Of a stretch of 64,000 nucleotides of DNA, positions 37,228 through 45,754 are shown piece after piece. A program made the translations under genes and the position numbers. The number at the start of each line of letters is the position of its first letter. Position 1 is the stretch's first letter. The stretch is from a bacterium (GTDB taxonomy: Bacteria > Desulfobacterota > DSWW01): assembly GCA_028277985.1 (NCBI GenBank), contig JANQFG010000034.1, positions 54,529-118,528 on the forward strand. Reading direction: 5' to 3'. The notes beneath the pieces are model-generated. The model had not been told where the DNA came from and did no database searches. It saw nothing but the letters and a program-made list of their open reading frames with translations.

Positions 37228-38892
37228 ATGACAAGAACAGGAAACGATGCATCGGGCCGAGCGAGAAGGTCCCTGGCCGTAGGTATTCCCCCGACGGGAG
37301 GGTGGAAGGAGACCTTCCTTCAGTATTCGGGAATACCCCGGGTCAAGGTTTCCTCGATTCAGGAAGGCGTGGAACAGGGGGTACGGGTATTCCTCTGGAA
37401 TCAGGATGATCCGTATTTCGGCCGCCAGGACGCGGAACAGATCGCCATCATCACCGAGAACGGATTCTTGAAGAGGCTGCTGAACCTCGACAGCAGCACG
37501 GAGAAGCCGTGCCATTCCTTCCGGGTTTCCAAGGGCCGGTTCTCGGAGCGGAGCTTCTATATCCACGTCCCCTGCGAAACCTTGCCGCACCTCCCTAGCG
37601 GTCCGGGCACGTGCCTCGATTCCGAGGGTCAGCCAATCGAGAATTCGGGAATCACCCTGCACTCCGGGGAGAACACCCTGTTCGTGTCCGTGCCCTGGAA
37701 TCTTCTCGACCAGGAGATGGGGGCCCGCTGGGAGTTTCGGCCCTTTTACTCTCCCTTCACAGGGAAACACTTCGCAGAGACCGGGCCGGTGATGGATTTC
37801 GGCTCTCTCAGGCGCCTCTTCATGGAACTGGTCCTGCACGCCTTCAAGCACCTGGGCCTCCCGATGGTCAAGCTTCGGCACCCCTTCTCCGGTAAGCCAT
37901 CCTTCTCCTTCCGAATCGATGCGGACGGCTTCAGCCACGAGAGCACCGAATCGGTTCTGAGAATCTCACAACGCATTGGAAATGCTCCATTTTCGTGGTT
38001 CATGGACGTGCAGGGATGGGGCCGGAACATCCTGCGGGTGAAAGATCTGACCTCCAGGAACCAGGAGGTGGAGCTGCACTGCTACCACCACATGACCTAC
38101 AAGCGGGAGAATGTGAACCGTGCAAACCTGAATCGGGGCGTCCGGATATTGAAGAAGCACGGCATCCGCCCGAAGGGGGTGGGCTCCCCATACGGGTTCT
38201 GGTTCCAGGGATACCAGGAGGCGATCCGGAAGGCGGGCTTCGATTACTCCTCTGAATTCGCTTTCAATTCGGACGACGTCCCCTGTTTCCCCTACAACGA
38301 CAGCACCTATCCTCTACAGGTGCCTGTGCACGTGGGCTCGATCGGGGTCTTTGAAAAAGCCGGTTTCTCCCCAGAAGACATGTTCACCCACCTGCGCGGG
38401 ACAGTGGACAAGGCGATCCGGGACTGCGGCTGCGCACTGCTCTGTGACCATCCGATCGGACGGGTCGAAAGGTACGAGAATGAGTTTGTGGAACTGCTAG
38501 AGGATCTTGTGGACAGGGGATTCCGCTGCGTGCCCGTAGCAGAGTACGCGGAAAAGGCCCGGGCTTTTCTTCTTCAGGAATTTCAACCGATTGTCGTAGA
38601 CCGGACCGTATCCATCGAAGGCTCCTACGACGATTCGTGCAACTTCGAGCTCATTCAGCCGGAGGGAGTGGATTTTGACGCAGTCGACGGCCCCGTTTGT
38701 GAGAACCGAGAGACCCTTGAACAGGCGGAGGACGAATACAGGAGCCCCCCCATGCCCGAGTTCGACTCGTTCTTGAGGGAGCACGGGAAGGACGAATCCC
38801 TAACGAACCTTACCCTGATGCAATGGTACCGCGGCCTGGCAAGGTATCATATCAGCCGTCTTCGCAGGGAAGCGAAGCGCCGTCTTCGATGA
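37228..38892 (+). CDS. NodB-like polysaccharide deacetylase-family protein
   Basis: The 554-residue protein has a non-catalytic N-terminal part of about 225 residues and a NodB-like domain whose motif 1 reads FSFRIDADG (Asp pair retained) and motif 2 HCYHHMTY (HxxxH metal ligands). GSPYGFWF occupies the motif-3 position. DHPIGR near residue 410 could give the last His. The fold normally removes N-acetyl groups from glycans with a divalent metal, but the altered motifs make the reaction uncertain. No signal peptide is apparent. Confidence 0.75.
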   Translation: MTRTGNDASGRARRSLAVGIPPTGGWKETFLQYSGIPRVKVSSIQEGVEQGVRVFLWNQDDPYFGRQDAEQIAIITENGFLKRLLNLDSSTEKPCHSFRVSKGRFSERSFYIHVPCETLPHLPSGPGTCLDSEGQPIENSGITLHSGENTLFVSVPWNLLDQEMGARWEFRPFYSPFTGKHFAETGPVMDFGSLRRLFMELVLHAFKHLGLPMVKLRHPFSGKPSFSFRIDADGFSHESTESVLRISQRIGNAPFSWFMDVQGWGRNILRVKDLTSRNQEVELHCYHHMTYKRENVNRANLNRGVRILKKHGIRPKGVGSPYGFWFQGYQEAIRKAGFDYSSEFAFNSDDVPCFPYNDSTYPLQVPVHVGSIGVFEKAGFSPEDMFTHLRGTVDKAIRDCGCALLCDHPIGRVERYENEFVELLEDLVDRGFRCVPVAEYAEKARAFLLQEFQPIVVDRTVSIEGSYDDSCNFELIQPEGVDFDAVDGPVCENRETLEQAEDEYRSPPMPEFDSFLREHGKDESLTNLTLMQWYRGLARYHISRLRREAKRRLR

Positions 38893-38902
38893 CCGGGGGG
38901 GC

Positions 38903-39115
38903 TCAACACAGTGGCCTGTTGAAGCGCCCCCTCAACCCCGTTCCCCAGCTCCTCCAGCCGGACCGGGTCCCCTCTCCTTTCATACGCCTGTATCGCGTGA
39001 GAAGGGCACAGTGCCGACAAAGGAATCCGCCGTCGTCCACCCAGATCATTCGATCGGATATGGTATCGCCGCAGTCGGCGCAACTGAACCGACTGTAGGC
39101 CTTCCTGGCAGCCAT
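38903..39115 (-). CDS. Small zinc-ribbon protein
   Basis: The 70-residue protein has two Cys pairs, CADC and CRHC, 18 residues apart, a zinc-ribbon-like arrangement (FSCADCGDTISD ... GGFLCRHCALL) as in zinc-binding response proteins. The tail is basic. ATG at 39115 has AAGGAG 8 bases upstream, which supports translation. It is convergent with the deacetylase gene (10 bases apart) and points away from the lysine riboswitch region. No role is known. Confidence 0.65.
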   Translation of the reverse strand: MAARKAYSRFSCADCGDTISDRMIWVDDGGFLCRHCALLTRYRRMKGEGTRSGWRSWGTGLRGRFNRPLC

Positions 39116-39199
39116 CTCTCTACTCCTTTTTGTTATAAATATTAGAGTTGGAAAAGTGTCCATAGGTTCCTGGAATTGCTGCACGGAGTTGCCCCGTAT

Positions 39200-39216
39200 T
39201 CGGAGGCAGCCTCCGA
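39200..39216. terminator. Palindromic hairpin in 39116-39284
   Basis: TCGGAGGC-A-GCCTCCGA followed by TTTCTTC forms an almost loop-free palindrome. It could terminate transcripts or be a protein site; little else is seen between the zinc-ribbon gene and the promoter at 39285. Confidence 0.35.
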
Positions 39217-39284
39217 TTTCTTCATTCCGGATCCACGGTCGGCGTAGCGGGCAATCGGCAGCTCTCCCCTATCAAGATTTATCC

Positions 39285-39312
39285 TTGACATGGGTGCACA
39301 TCCCCGGATAAG
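39285..39312 (+). promoter_or_regulatory. Promoter of the lysine-riboswitch transcript
   Basis: TTGACA (39285-39290), 16 bases and GATAAG (39307-39312) precede the riboswitch aptamer by about 20 bases. Confidence 0.55.
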
Positions 39313-39333
39313 CTGGTATTTTAACAAGAAGCA

Positions 39334-39506
39334 AGAGTTGAGGCGCGGCCGACATCAGTAGCCGGCCCCGAGAAAAGGGGATGGGCCCTGGGTCTGCGTG
39401 AAAGGGGAGGCCGCCGAAGCCTGCTTGAATCCTATCGCCGGAGCAGGCTGGGCCTGTGGAGAAGATCCGCAGGACTGTCACGGATGAGGTTCCGTGGAGC
39501 GCTCTC
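39334..39506 (+). ncRNA. Lysine riboswitch (L box) aptamer
   Basis: Read against the known B. subtilis lysC leader from memory: GAGGCGCGGC and ATCAGTAG (39340-39361), then GTGAAAGGGGAGGCCGCCGA (39398-39417), the loop end GGCTGGGCC (39446-39454), and GGACTGTCACGG (39472-39483) with GTGGAGCGCTCTC (39494-39506) appear in the correct order and spacing for the five-helix lysine aptamer. It precedes a terminator and a DapA-family gene, so high lysine should stop transcription. Confidence 0.85.
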
Positions 39507-39527
39507 TTGAAGCTGCACGAGACGACG

Positions 39528-39562
39528 AGCAGCGGGCGCGAGCGTTCCGCTGCTTTTTTTTG
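39528..39562 (+). terminator. Rho-independent attenuator after lysine aptamer
   Basis: AGCAGCGG (39528-39535), an 11-base loop and CCGCTGCT (39547-39554) run into eight T. It stands between aptamer and start codon, as an expression platform. Confidence 0.9.
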
Positions 39563-39587
39563 TTTTCGGAAAGAGGAGGAAAGGATC

Positions 39588-40625
39588 ATGCTGAAAGGAT
39601 GCTTCACAGCCCTGGTCACGCCCTTTACGAGCGATCACAAACTCGACCAGCAGGCCCTGGAGAAACTGATCGAGTTCCAGGTCTCGAACGGAATCAGCGG
39701 TGTGCTGGCGGTCGGCACGACGGGCGAGAGCCCCACGCTCGAGTGGCAGGAACACAACGACGTCACCCGCCTCGTGTGCGAGGGCACAAAGGGAAAATGC
39801 AAGTCCATCGCCGGAACAGGCAGCAATTCGACCCGCGAGACACTCGAAGGCTCGGAACATGCGGCCAAGTCCGGGGTGGATGCACTGCTCGTGGTGGACC
39901 CCTATTACAATGGGCCCAGCTCACTGGAAATCCGGCGCGAGTACATCGAGCCCGTGGCCAAAGGGTTTCCCGAGGTCGACGTGATCCCGTACGTGATCCC
40001 GGGACGGACCGGGACCCAGTTGCTTCCCGAGGACCTGGCCATCCTGTACAAACAGTATCCGAACGTCCGCACCGTGAAGGAGGCGACCGGAAGCCTGGAT
40101 AACATGGCCCGCACGCGCGAGGTCTGTGGTCCGGACTACACCATTCTGTCCGGAGACGACGACAAGACCTCTGATATGATGACGAGCGACGCCATCCGCG
40201 CTAGCGGAGTCATCTCGGTGCTCTCGAACGTCGCGCCCAAGGCCCTCACGACTTACGTGACCCTTCTGGCCGAGGGCAATCGGTCAGAGGCGGAGGCCCT
40301 GCTCAATGGCCTGAAACCCCTGTTCGGGCTGGTGACGGTAAAGACCCAGGAAGACACCCCGTACGGGGCGGTGACCTGCCGGGCCCGAAATCCTCTGGCC
40401 GTGAAGACGTTGATGAACATCCTGGGTATGGGGGCCGGTCCCTGTCGCCCGCCCATGGGCAAGATGACGGACAAGGGCGTGCAGGTGGTCCTGGAAGTGG
40501 CCCGAACGGTCCAGAAGAACACGCCGGAGATCCTCGCCCCGGTCGCCGAGTTCTTCGGAGTCGATATCGAGGAGCGACTCGGCAACGAGGCGAACTGGAA
40601 GGACTTGAGCTACGAGGGGTACTGA
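39588..40625 (+). CDS. dapA: Dihydrodipicolinate-synthase-family aldolase, lysine-riboswitch controlled
   Basis: The 345-residue protein has the class I aldolase site: TT pair (44-45) in AVGTTGESPT, Tyr135 in PYVIPGRTG, Arg140 and Schiff-base Lys164 in TVKEATGS. The usual YNVPGRT is YVIPGRT, and the protein is about 50 residues longer than DapA from E. coli, mainly at the C terminus. The leader carries a lysine riboswitch plus terminator, which argues for the lysine pathway (pyruvate + aspartate semialdehyde to dihydrodipicolinate) over other DHDPS-family reactions. ATG at 39588 has GAGGAGG upstream. Confidence 0.85.
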   Translation: MLKGCFTALVTPFTSDHKLDQQALEKLIEFQVSNGISGVLAVGTTGESPTLEWQEHNDVTRLVCEGTKGKCKSIAGTGSNSTRETLEGSEHAAKSGVDALLVVDPYYNGPSSLEIRREYIEPVAKGFPEVDVIPYVIPGRTGTQLLPEDLAILYKQYPNVRTVKEATGSLDNMARTREVCGPDYTILSGDDDKTSDMMTSDAIRASGVISVLSNVAPKALTTYVTLLAEGNRSEAEALLNGLKPLFGLVTVKTQEDTPYGAVTCRARNPLAVKTLMNILGMGAGPCRPPMGKMTDKGVQVVLEVARTVQKNTPEILAPVAEFFGVDIEERLGNEANWKDLSYEGY

Positions 40626-40631
40626 GCAGGC

Positions 40632-41006
40632 ATGAAGAAACTAGGGGCACGAATCTTCGAGAAGGGATTCCCTCTGATATGTGCCTTGTTGGTTCTCACC
40701 TGCGGAAGCGGCGATGACTCTGCCCATACACTGACGGACTGCCCGGTCGGTCGGACCGGCAGCTCCATCGTTCGGTTCGCGTGGGATGCGAATTCGGAAC
40801 CGGATCTCGCGGGATACTGGTTGTATCAGAGCAGGATGACGGGTCAGTACTCCGAATCGAAACGAGTCTGCAAGATGCCGGCAGGGGTTGAAACCTGCGA
40901 AGTGGGCCCTCTGAGCCCGGGGGCCTACTTCTGGGTCTTGACCGCTTTCGACACTTCGCTGAACGAAAGCGGCTACTCCGAAGAAGTATCCGATGTGATC
41001 CGGTAG
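40632..41006 (+). CDS. Small lipoprotein with fibronectin-III-like domain
   Basis: The 124-residue protein has a signal peptide ending in LLVLTCGSG, a weak lipobox with Cys as the likely lipidated residue, then a single beta-sandwich segment (RFAWDANSEPDLAGYWLYQS, GAYFWVLTAFDTSLNESGYS) typical of FN3 domains. It begins six bases after the DapA-family stop and probably shares the transcript, perhaps by chance. Function is unknown. Confidence 0.65.
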   Translation: MKKLGARIFEKGFPLICALLVLTCGSGDDSAHTLTDCPVGRTGSSIVRFAWDANSEPDLAGYWLYQSRMTGQYSESKRVCKMPAGVETCEVGPLSPGAYFWVLTAFDTSLNESGYSEEVSDVIR

Positions 41007-41022
41007 TCGCCTGGCTTCTTCC

Positions 41023-41110
41023 TCAGGGCGGATCGGAGATCGCATCCAGGATGCTGGTCACGAACGCTTCGTGGTCCCAAGCACCTCTGAGAGTGTACCC
41101 TATGACTACC
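41023..41110 (-). pseudogene. Decayed 3' fragment of a serine-hydrolase paralogue
   Basis: In minus-strand frame the segment reads a Val-rich strand, then AWDHEAFVTSILDAISDPP and a stop. The intact gene at 41381-42835 ends with AWSHETFVNGILDAISDPP, so this is the last 28 codons of a lost tandem copy, cut where the inverted-repeat element at 41111 begins. Confidence 0.8.
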
Positions 41111-41307
41111 GGGTCGGACCAAGCCAAGTGATTGATTCAAAAAAGAATGGCCTCAATAAGGGGCGCTATTCGGACCTTAGAGGACCTCCTTATCGACTCC
41201 GCTCTAATAGAGCCGTTTCGCCCCCCCCAAAGGGGATTTAAGGGCAAGTCCGGGCCAGTTTTATTCTCAAATCCTTTCAATCTCAAGGGGTTGGCTTGGT
41301 CCGACCC
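41111..41307. mobile_element. MITE-like element with 17-bp terminal inverted repeats
   Basis: GGGTCGGACCAAGCCAA (41111-41127) is exactly inverted as TTGGCTTGGTCCGACCC (41291-41307). The 197-base element encodes no protein and abuts the truncated gene fragment. No clear target duplication is visible. Confidence 0.7.
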
Positions 41308-41380
41308 CATGAGGGGGGGGCAGGCAAGATACCCCCTCTGGAAAGCAGAGTCTCTACTGTGGAACTAGCGCCTCCTCGGA

Positions 41381-42835
41381 TCAGGGCGGATCGGAGATCG
41401 CATCCAGGATGCCGTTGACGAACGTTTCGTGAGACCAGGCGGCCGAGTCGGGCGTAAACCCGACGCGGACCACGACGAGTTTCCTGGACGGGATCACGGT
41501 GATCTTCTGGATGTCGTGACCGCTGCACTCGAAGAGGTCCTCCGGCAGGCTGGCGTACCTGACCCCACCCACGTTCAGCCAGAAGTGGGCTCCGTACTTA
41601 CCGAAGGGCTCTTCGGGCTCGCTGGGCGTTGGCGTCGTGGTGTAGTCCATCCATCCCTCGGGCAGGATCCTTTCGCCTTCCCAGACACCGTCCTGCAGAC
41701 AGAAGAGGCCGAAGCGCGCCCAGTCGCGGGGGCTTGCCCACATCAGGCTACCGCCCACGTAGTTGCCCACCATGTCCGGTTCGATCAGGGCGCTTCGCAT
41801 ACCGAGCTTGTCAAAGAGCTCTCTGCGCGGGAACTGGAGGTACTCCTCCAGGGTACCGAAGGTGCTCCGGATGATGCCCTGCAGGATCACCGATGTGCCG
41901 CTCGAGTAGTGATACAGCGTACCCGGGGACGCCTCCAGGGGCTGGTTCGCCGTGTAGGCAGCCTTGTCCAGGATGTTGCTGTAGAGCATCTTCAGAACGT
42001 CGGCCAGTGGCGAATCGTACTCTTCGCCGAACCGCATGCCGGAGCTCATGCGCAGGAGCTGGTCTGTGGTGATGTCGTGCCTCGGATCGGACGGATCTGA
42101 CCACTGGGGAACCGGAGCGGGGTCGTAGATGTCGAGCGCTCCCTGGTTGACCCGGATACCGATGAGGGCATTGGTCACGCTCTTGGTCACGGACCACCCG
42201 TAGTGTGGAGTGAGCATGTAATAGCCCTCGGATTCGGCGTACCGCTCCGCGATCAGCTGGCCGTCGTAGACGACTACCACCCCCCGCGTGCGCCGCGGTG
42301 TCCCCGGGTCCGGCTCGGAGAAAGCATCGTCCAGCACGGCCTCGATCTGCGCAACGTTCACCTCGGGAGGAATCACGCCGGAAAGTACGTCTCCGGTCGG
42401 CCAGGCAAGGAGCTCCTGCCCCGGGGGAGAAGGCGTCAGATCGCCGGTGACCTGTGCCCTGAGCCCCGCCTCGTAGACCGGTATCTCGTAGTCCCTCCGG
42501 CCGTAAAGCAGGGTACAGCCCAGGTGCTCCCGGTAGACCGATTTGCGCGACACCCCGAGGATCCCGCAGGTCGCGCTCTGATCCTCGAAGTCGACCTGGC
42601 AGTCCATGAGCGACTCGACCAGCCCACCTATGTCACCCATGCGATCCGCCAGGTTGCCCTCCTGGTCGAGGACCGACTGTGGTGTGCGGCCCGAAATGAA
42701 CACATTCGAGCAGAGGAACTGCGCCTCGGACCCCGCGCCCATGTCTACGAGGACCGCGACCTCGTTGCAGGCGGTGTTCGAGAACATCACGCAGAGCGCG
42801 AACAGCAAAATCGTTAGGCTTCCCTTATGTCTCAT
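41381..42835 (-). CDS. Serine hydrolase / class C beta-lactamase-like lipoprotein
   Basis: The 484-residue protein starts with a signal peptide ending FSNTACNEV (lipobox-type Cys), an N-terminal extension of about 130 residues, then a beta-lactamase/DD-peptidase fold: SVTK (nucleophile Ser and Lys) in GWSVTKSVTNALIG, YHYSSG as Y-x-S/N box and the C-terminal HDIQKITVIPS as the third box. Such proteins are esterases or peptidases, not necessarily lactamases. ATG at 42835 has GGAGGAGG upstream. A partial duplicate of its 3' end lies downstream. Confidence 0.82.
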   Translation of the reverse strand: MRHKGSLTILLFALCVMFSNTACNEVAVLVDMGAGSEAQFLCSNVFISGRTPQSVLDQEGNLADRMGDIGGLVESLMDCQVDFEDQSATCGILGVSRKSVYREHLGCTLLYGRRDYEIPVYEAGLRAQVTGDLTPSPPGQELLAWPTGDVLSGVIPPEVNVAQIEAVLDDAFSEPDPGTPRRTRGVVVVYDGQLIAERYAESEGYYMLTPHYGWSVTKSVTNALIGIRVNQGALDIYDPAPVPQWSDPSDPRHDITTDQLLRMSSGMRFGEEYDSPLADVLKMLYSNILDKAAYTANQPLEASPGTLYHYSSGTSVILQGIIRSTFGTLEEYLQFPRRELFDKLGMRSALIEPDMVGNYVGGSLMWASPRDWARFGLFCLQDGVWEGERILPEGWMDYTTTPTPSEPEEPFGKYGAHFWLNVGGVRYASLPEDLFECSGHDIQKITVIPSRKLVVVRVGFTPDSAAWSHETFVNGILDAISDPP

Positions 42836-43030
42836 GGTCCTCCTCCTCGACGACTCCGGGTTCGCAAAAAACAATACCATTGTACAACATGATATAACAT
42901 CGATCCGGGCCTGTCGAGCCCTATTTTGGAAAGTCGGGCCTTTCGGGGCGGTCGCTACGGGATCACAGGGAGCTCGATCCGGGAGGCGTAGACCCTGTCC
43001 CGAAAGACCTGGAGCGCCGAGGTCGGGGGG

Positions 43031-43429
43031 TCAGACGGTGATGACGAGCTTGCTGCCGTCCGATTCGAGAGCCAGGGGCTCGAGCGACTCCTTTGCAGAC
43101 CCCGAGAGAAGCTTTCCCGAGTAATCGAACGTGGATTTCCCCACGCTGCAGCAACGGATCTTGTCGTCACCGGGAACAGGATCGATCCGGCGATGGCCCA
43201 AATGTGTGCAGCGGTTGGGGAAGGCATGGAACGCATCGTCCTGGCCGTGTACCACGAGCACGCGCTTCGGAAGAGAAGGCCCCTCCAGGCGGATGGCCCC
43301 GCCCTTCTGCGACAATTCCGGCGCTTTGTCCAGGAGTACCTCCAGCTTGCCGCCGGCATAGGTCCAGCACCCCGAATTGGCAGGGACCTGGGTCGCGCAG
43401 ATACCGAATATACGTTTGAAAATGCCCAT
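43031..43429 (-). CDS. Rieske-fold protein with a missing His ligand
   Basis: The 132-residue protein resembles the Rieske iron-sulfur domain: FPNRCTHLGHRRIDPVPG provides C-x-H, but the second motif, normally C-x-x-H, reads RCCSVGKSTFDYSGKLLSG with no His in place. The strand order and the FD..G..LSG end are otherwise typical. The cluster may be absent or ligated differently. No anchor or signal peptide is seen. ATG at 43429 follows GGAGG by 6-7 bases. Confidence 0.7.
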   Translation of the reverse strand: MGIFKRIFGICATQVPANSGCWTYAGGKLEVLLDKAPELSQKGGAIRLEGPSLPKRVLVVHGQDDAFHAFPNRCTHLGHRRIDPVPGDDKIRCCSVGKSTFDYSGKLLSGSAKESLEPLALESDGSKLVITV

Positions 43430-43620
43430 GTTCGACCTCCTTGCGTGTGCGGAAAGAATCGTTCCTCACCTGGAAACAGCGGCAGTATAAGACCGCCCCT
43501 CTTCGAGTGTCAACGCCGTTAGGGGACGTCCCCCAAATGTTCCGGATGTTGAGTCCGAGCCGTGACTTCTGTTAAAAGGACCCTGCGTGAGGAGGATCCA
43601 AGAAAAAGGAGGCGGGTACC

Positions 43621-44094
43621 ATGGATATGACACAGTTCGTTTGGCTCGTGACCGTTGTACTGACCGGAGCCGCCGCGGGTGCAATGACCGGACACACGAT
43701 TCTTTTCGGACGTTTTCTAAACTGGATGTTCGAATCCGGAAATACAGAGGTGTTCAAGGACACCTACCCCGTCTTCATCCGCGAGAAGAGCCCGCAGCTG
43801 CTCTTTGACAATCTCTTCACCTTGACCATCCTCGTTACGACGGGCTTCAACGCGTACCTCTACCTTTCCGGTAAGGTGAACGTTTTCTCCCTGCTCGCGG
43901 TGGGTCTACAATGGGCCTTTGTGGGCGTCTTCTTCGGCACAGGATTCGCCAAGGTGGAGGCGGAGCTTTTCAAGAACGCCAACACATCCCCCGAAATGGT
44001 GGGTGCATTCCTCAAGCGCAACATACCCCTCTGCGGCCTCTCGTCGGCCCTGCTGCTCGCGTCCCTTGCCTGCCTGGTCCTGATGCGGCTCTAG
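43621..44094 (+). CDS. DUF1772-like four-helix membrane protein
   Basis: The 157-residue hydrophobic protein has four predicted membrane helices (about residues 6-28, 60-82, 86-106 and 134-155) and short charged loops. It resembles DUF1772-type anthrone-oxygenase-like proteins, without a certain family match. ATG at 43621 has AGGAGG 9 bases upstream. It overlaps the convergent membrane gene by four bases. Confidence 0.65.
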   Translation: MDMTQFVWLVTVVLTGAAAGAMTGHTILFGRFLNWMFESGNTEVFKDTYPVFIREKSPQLLFDNLFTLTILVTTGFNAYLYLSGKVNVFSLLAVGLQWAFVGVFFGTGFAKVEAELFKNANTSPEMVGAFLKRNIPLCGLSSALLLASLACLVLMRL

Positions 44095-44492
44095 GAATCG
44101 TCCTTGACGATTCCGCCTGTGATCAGTCCGGCCAGGGCGCCTTCCACCAGGTTTGCCAGAAACCAGGAAAGGGCCAGCATATAGGGAACGGGCTGGACCG
44201 AGTAGGTGCCGTAGCCCATGGAGATTCCTGCGCCGATCCCGAAGAGGGCACCATAGGCCACCCCGATGCCCAGGCTTTTCTTTCCGAAAAACAGGGCGTA
44301 GATCAGCACGAAGACCACACCGGAGATGAAGGTGACAAGGTACGTGAGGCCCATCTTCATCTCTGCCATGGGGCGCCACAGCTTGGCCGTCTCTGCGTAA
44401 AGGGGCTGCAGCAGGATTCCGTGGACCACGAAATCCACGATTGCCCAGCAAATGAACACCGCCACGATCGCCAGGACGACTTTCTTCGCCAT
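44091..44492 (-). CDS. Small integral membrane protein
   Basis: The 133-residue protein has four predicted helices (residues 3-25, 48-68, 75-95 and 103-125) and one Trp-rich loop between helices 1 and 2. It looks like DUF1761-type inner membrane proteins, but I cannot name it with confidence. ATG at 44492 has GGAGGA upstream. Start is 25 bases from the end of the AraC gene on the same strand, so it may be in the AraC transcript. Confidence 0.6.
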   Translation of the reverse strand: MAKKVVLAIVAVFICWAIVDFVVHGILLQPLYAETAKLWRPMAEMKMGLTYLVTFISGVVFVLIYALFFGKKSLGIGVAYGALFGIGAGISMGYGTYSVQPVPYMLALSWFLANLVEGALAGLITGGIVKDDS

Positions 44493-44517
44493 GATCTTCC
44501 TCCTTTCAAAAGGGGGC

Positions 44518-45570
44518 TCAATGATTCCTGCTCATTGCTTTTCGGTGTTCTCCAGGGGTCTTGCCCGTCCATTTCTTGAAGGCGTGATTGAAAGCACTCT
44601 GTTCCGAAAACCCGAGCAAAAAGGCGATGTCACAGATCGTCACCTCCGGCATCTCGAGGTGTTGGCGGGCAATCTCCTCTCGGATCCGGTCGAGAAGCTG
44701 TTGGTAAGAGACCCCCTCGGCCTTCAACTTGCCCTGCAGATTCCGCGTACTCACGGCCAAGCCCTTTGCCGCCGACTCGATGCCGGGTCTCTCCCCTTTG
44801 GACAGCATCTCCCCTATGGAGCGTGTCACCCGATCCGACCAGGAGTCGCGGCCATAGAGATCCTGAACACGCTCATCCGCGAATCGCTCGAGGGCCTCGA
44901 GCAGATCCGGGCTCGCCATGAAGATCGGCAGGGCCAGGTCCTCCCTACGGAGAATCATCCGGGTCCCGGGCTGACGAAACAGAACGGGAGAGCGGAAGAT
45001 GCGCTCATGCTCGGTCACGTCCGGCGGTTCGGGATGGGTGAAACGGACCTCCACCGGATCGATCCGGTTCTCGGAGAGACGGCGCAGCACGGTAACGACC
45101 AGAGTGAGGCTGGCTTCGGCGTGATGGGGGTGAAGCTGAACACCGGGCCGCGGGGTCTCCAGCCGGACATACGCATATGTGCCCTTTCGGCTGATTCGCA
45201 TCTCGTGGATGTTCGCCATGAGGCTGTGGTAGCGAAAGAACCTCTCGAGGGCATCTCCGACGGTCGGGCAGTTCATCATGACCGAGAAGAGGATGTGTCC
45301 CCCGAAGAATTCGTGAGCCGCCTCACCGAAATGAAGGGCGAAATCCAGGTCCCCTGATCTGCGAACGATCGCCTCCCAGAGGGCGTTGAATTCTTGCGCA
45401 GGGATCCTGGCCCCCGGTTCGTCTGCCACGGAGGAGTCGAGGCCCACCTTCTCACAAACACCCTCCGTATCGATTCCGATCCTGGAGGCATACCTCAACA
45501 GAATACCCACTAGATCGCTCGAGGCAGTCACCTCTGTTCTGGTCTTGCCCATTCGCTTTCCCATCACCAT
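44518..45570 (-). CDS. AraC-family regulator (arabinose-binding-like N domain)
   Basis: The 350-residue protein has an N-terminal domain of the AraC_ligand/Arabinose_bd type found in OruR-like regulators (ALHFGEAAHEFFGGHILFSV) and a C-terminal helix-turn-helix pair (GLAVSTRNLQGKLKAEGVSY, ICDIAFLLGFSEQSAFNHAF) with the family end KKWTGKTPGEHRK. Start at 45570 is tentative; ATGs at 45564 and 45552 are alternatives. It is divergent from the SRPBCC gene and is the obvious candidate regulator for the genes through 51.1 kb. Confidence 0.87.
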   Translation of the reverse strand: MVMGKRMGKTRTEVTASSDLVGILLRYASRIGIDTEGVCEKVGLDSSVADEPGARIPAQEFNALWEAIVRRSGDLDFALHFGEAAHEFFGGHILFSVMMNCPTVGDALERFFRYHSLMANIHEMRISRKGTYAYVRLETPRPGVQLHPHHAEASLTLVVTVLRRLSENRIDPVEVRFTHPEPPDVTEHERIFRSPVLFRQPGTRMILRREDLALPIFMASPDLLEALERFADERVQDLYGRDSWSDRVTRSIGEMLSKGERPGIESAAKGLAVSTRNLQGKLKAEGVSYQQLLDRIREEIARQHLEMPEVTICDIAFLLGFSEQSAFNHAFKKWTGKTPGEHRKAMSRNH

Positions 45571-45754
45571 CGGCCGACTGCCTGCACCTCGCACTTGTCG
45601 GGTCTTCTTCCGTCGGAGAGTCCTGGGACACAGGAATATGCCGCAGGACGCAAAATATCAAGTCCTTTTCGCCATCCGACAAGATCCCCCGGGGGCGATC
45701 TTATAGGATGGAAACATCATGCACCAGCAACCAACCAAGAAGGAGGTCATTCAA

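Noticed and set aside
41206..41219. GCTCTAATAGAGC palindrome resembling the TetR operators at 53-54 kb
   Set aside because: Arms are in the inverse order and spacing differs; it lies inside the MITE-like element with no promoter.
41132..41368. 78-codon frame inside the inverted-repeat element
   Set aside because: No ribosome site, low-complexity content; it crosses the terminal repeat.
43522..43533. GGGGACGTCCCC palindrome before the DUF1772-like gene
   Set aside because: Too short alone; probably another dispersed repeat fragment, no linked regulator.
45594..45683. CTTGTCGG ... CCGACAAG inverted pair in the AraC/SRPBCC intergenic region
   Set aside because: Eight-base arms 74 bases apart are weak evidence, and AraC proteins usually bind direct repeats.
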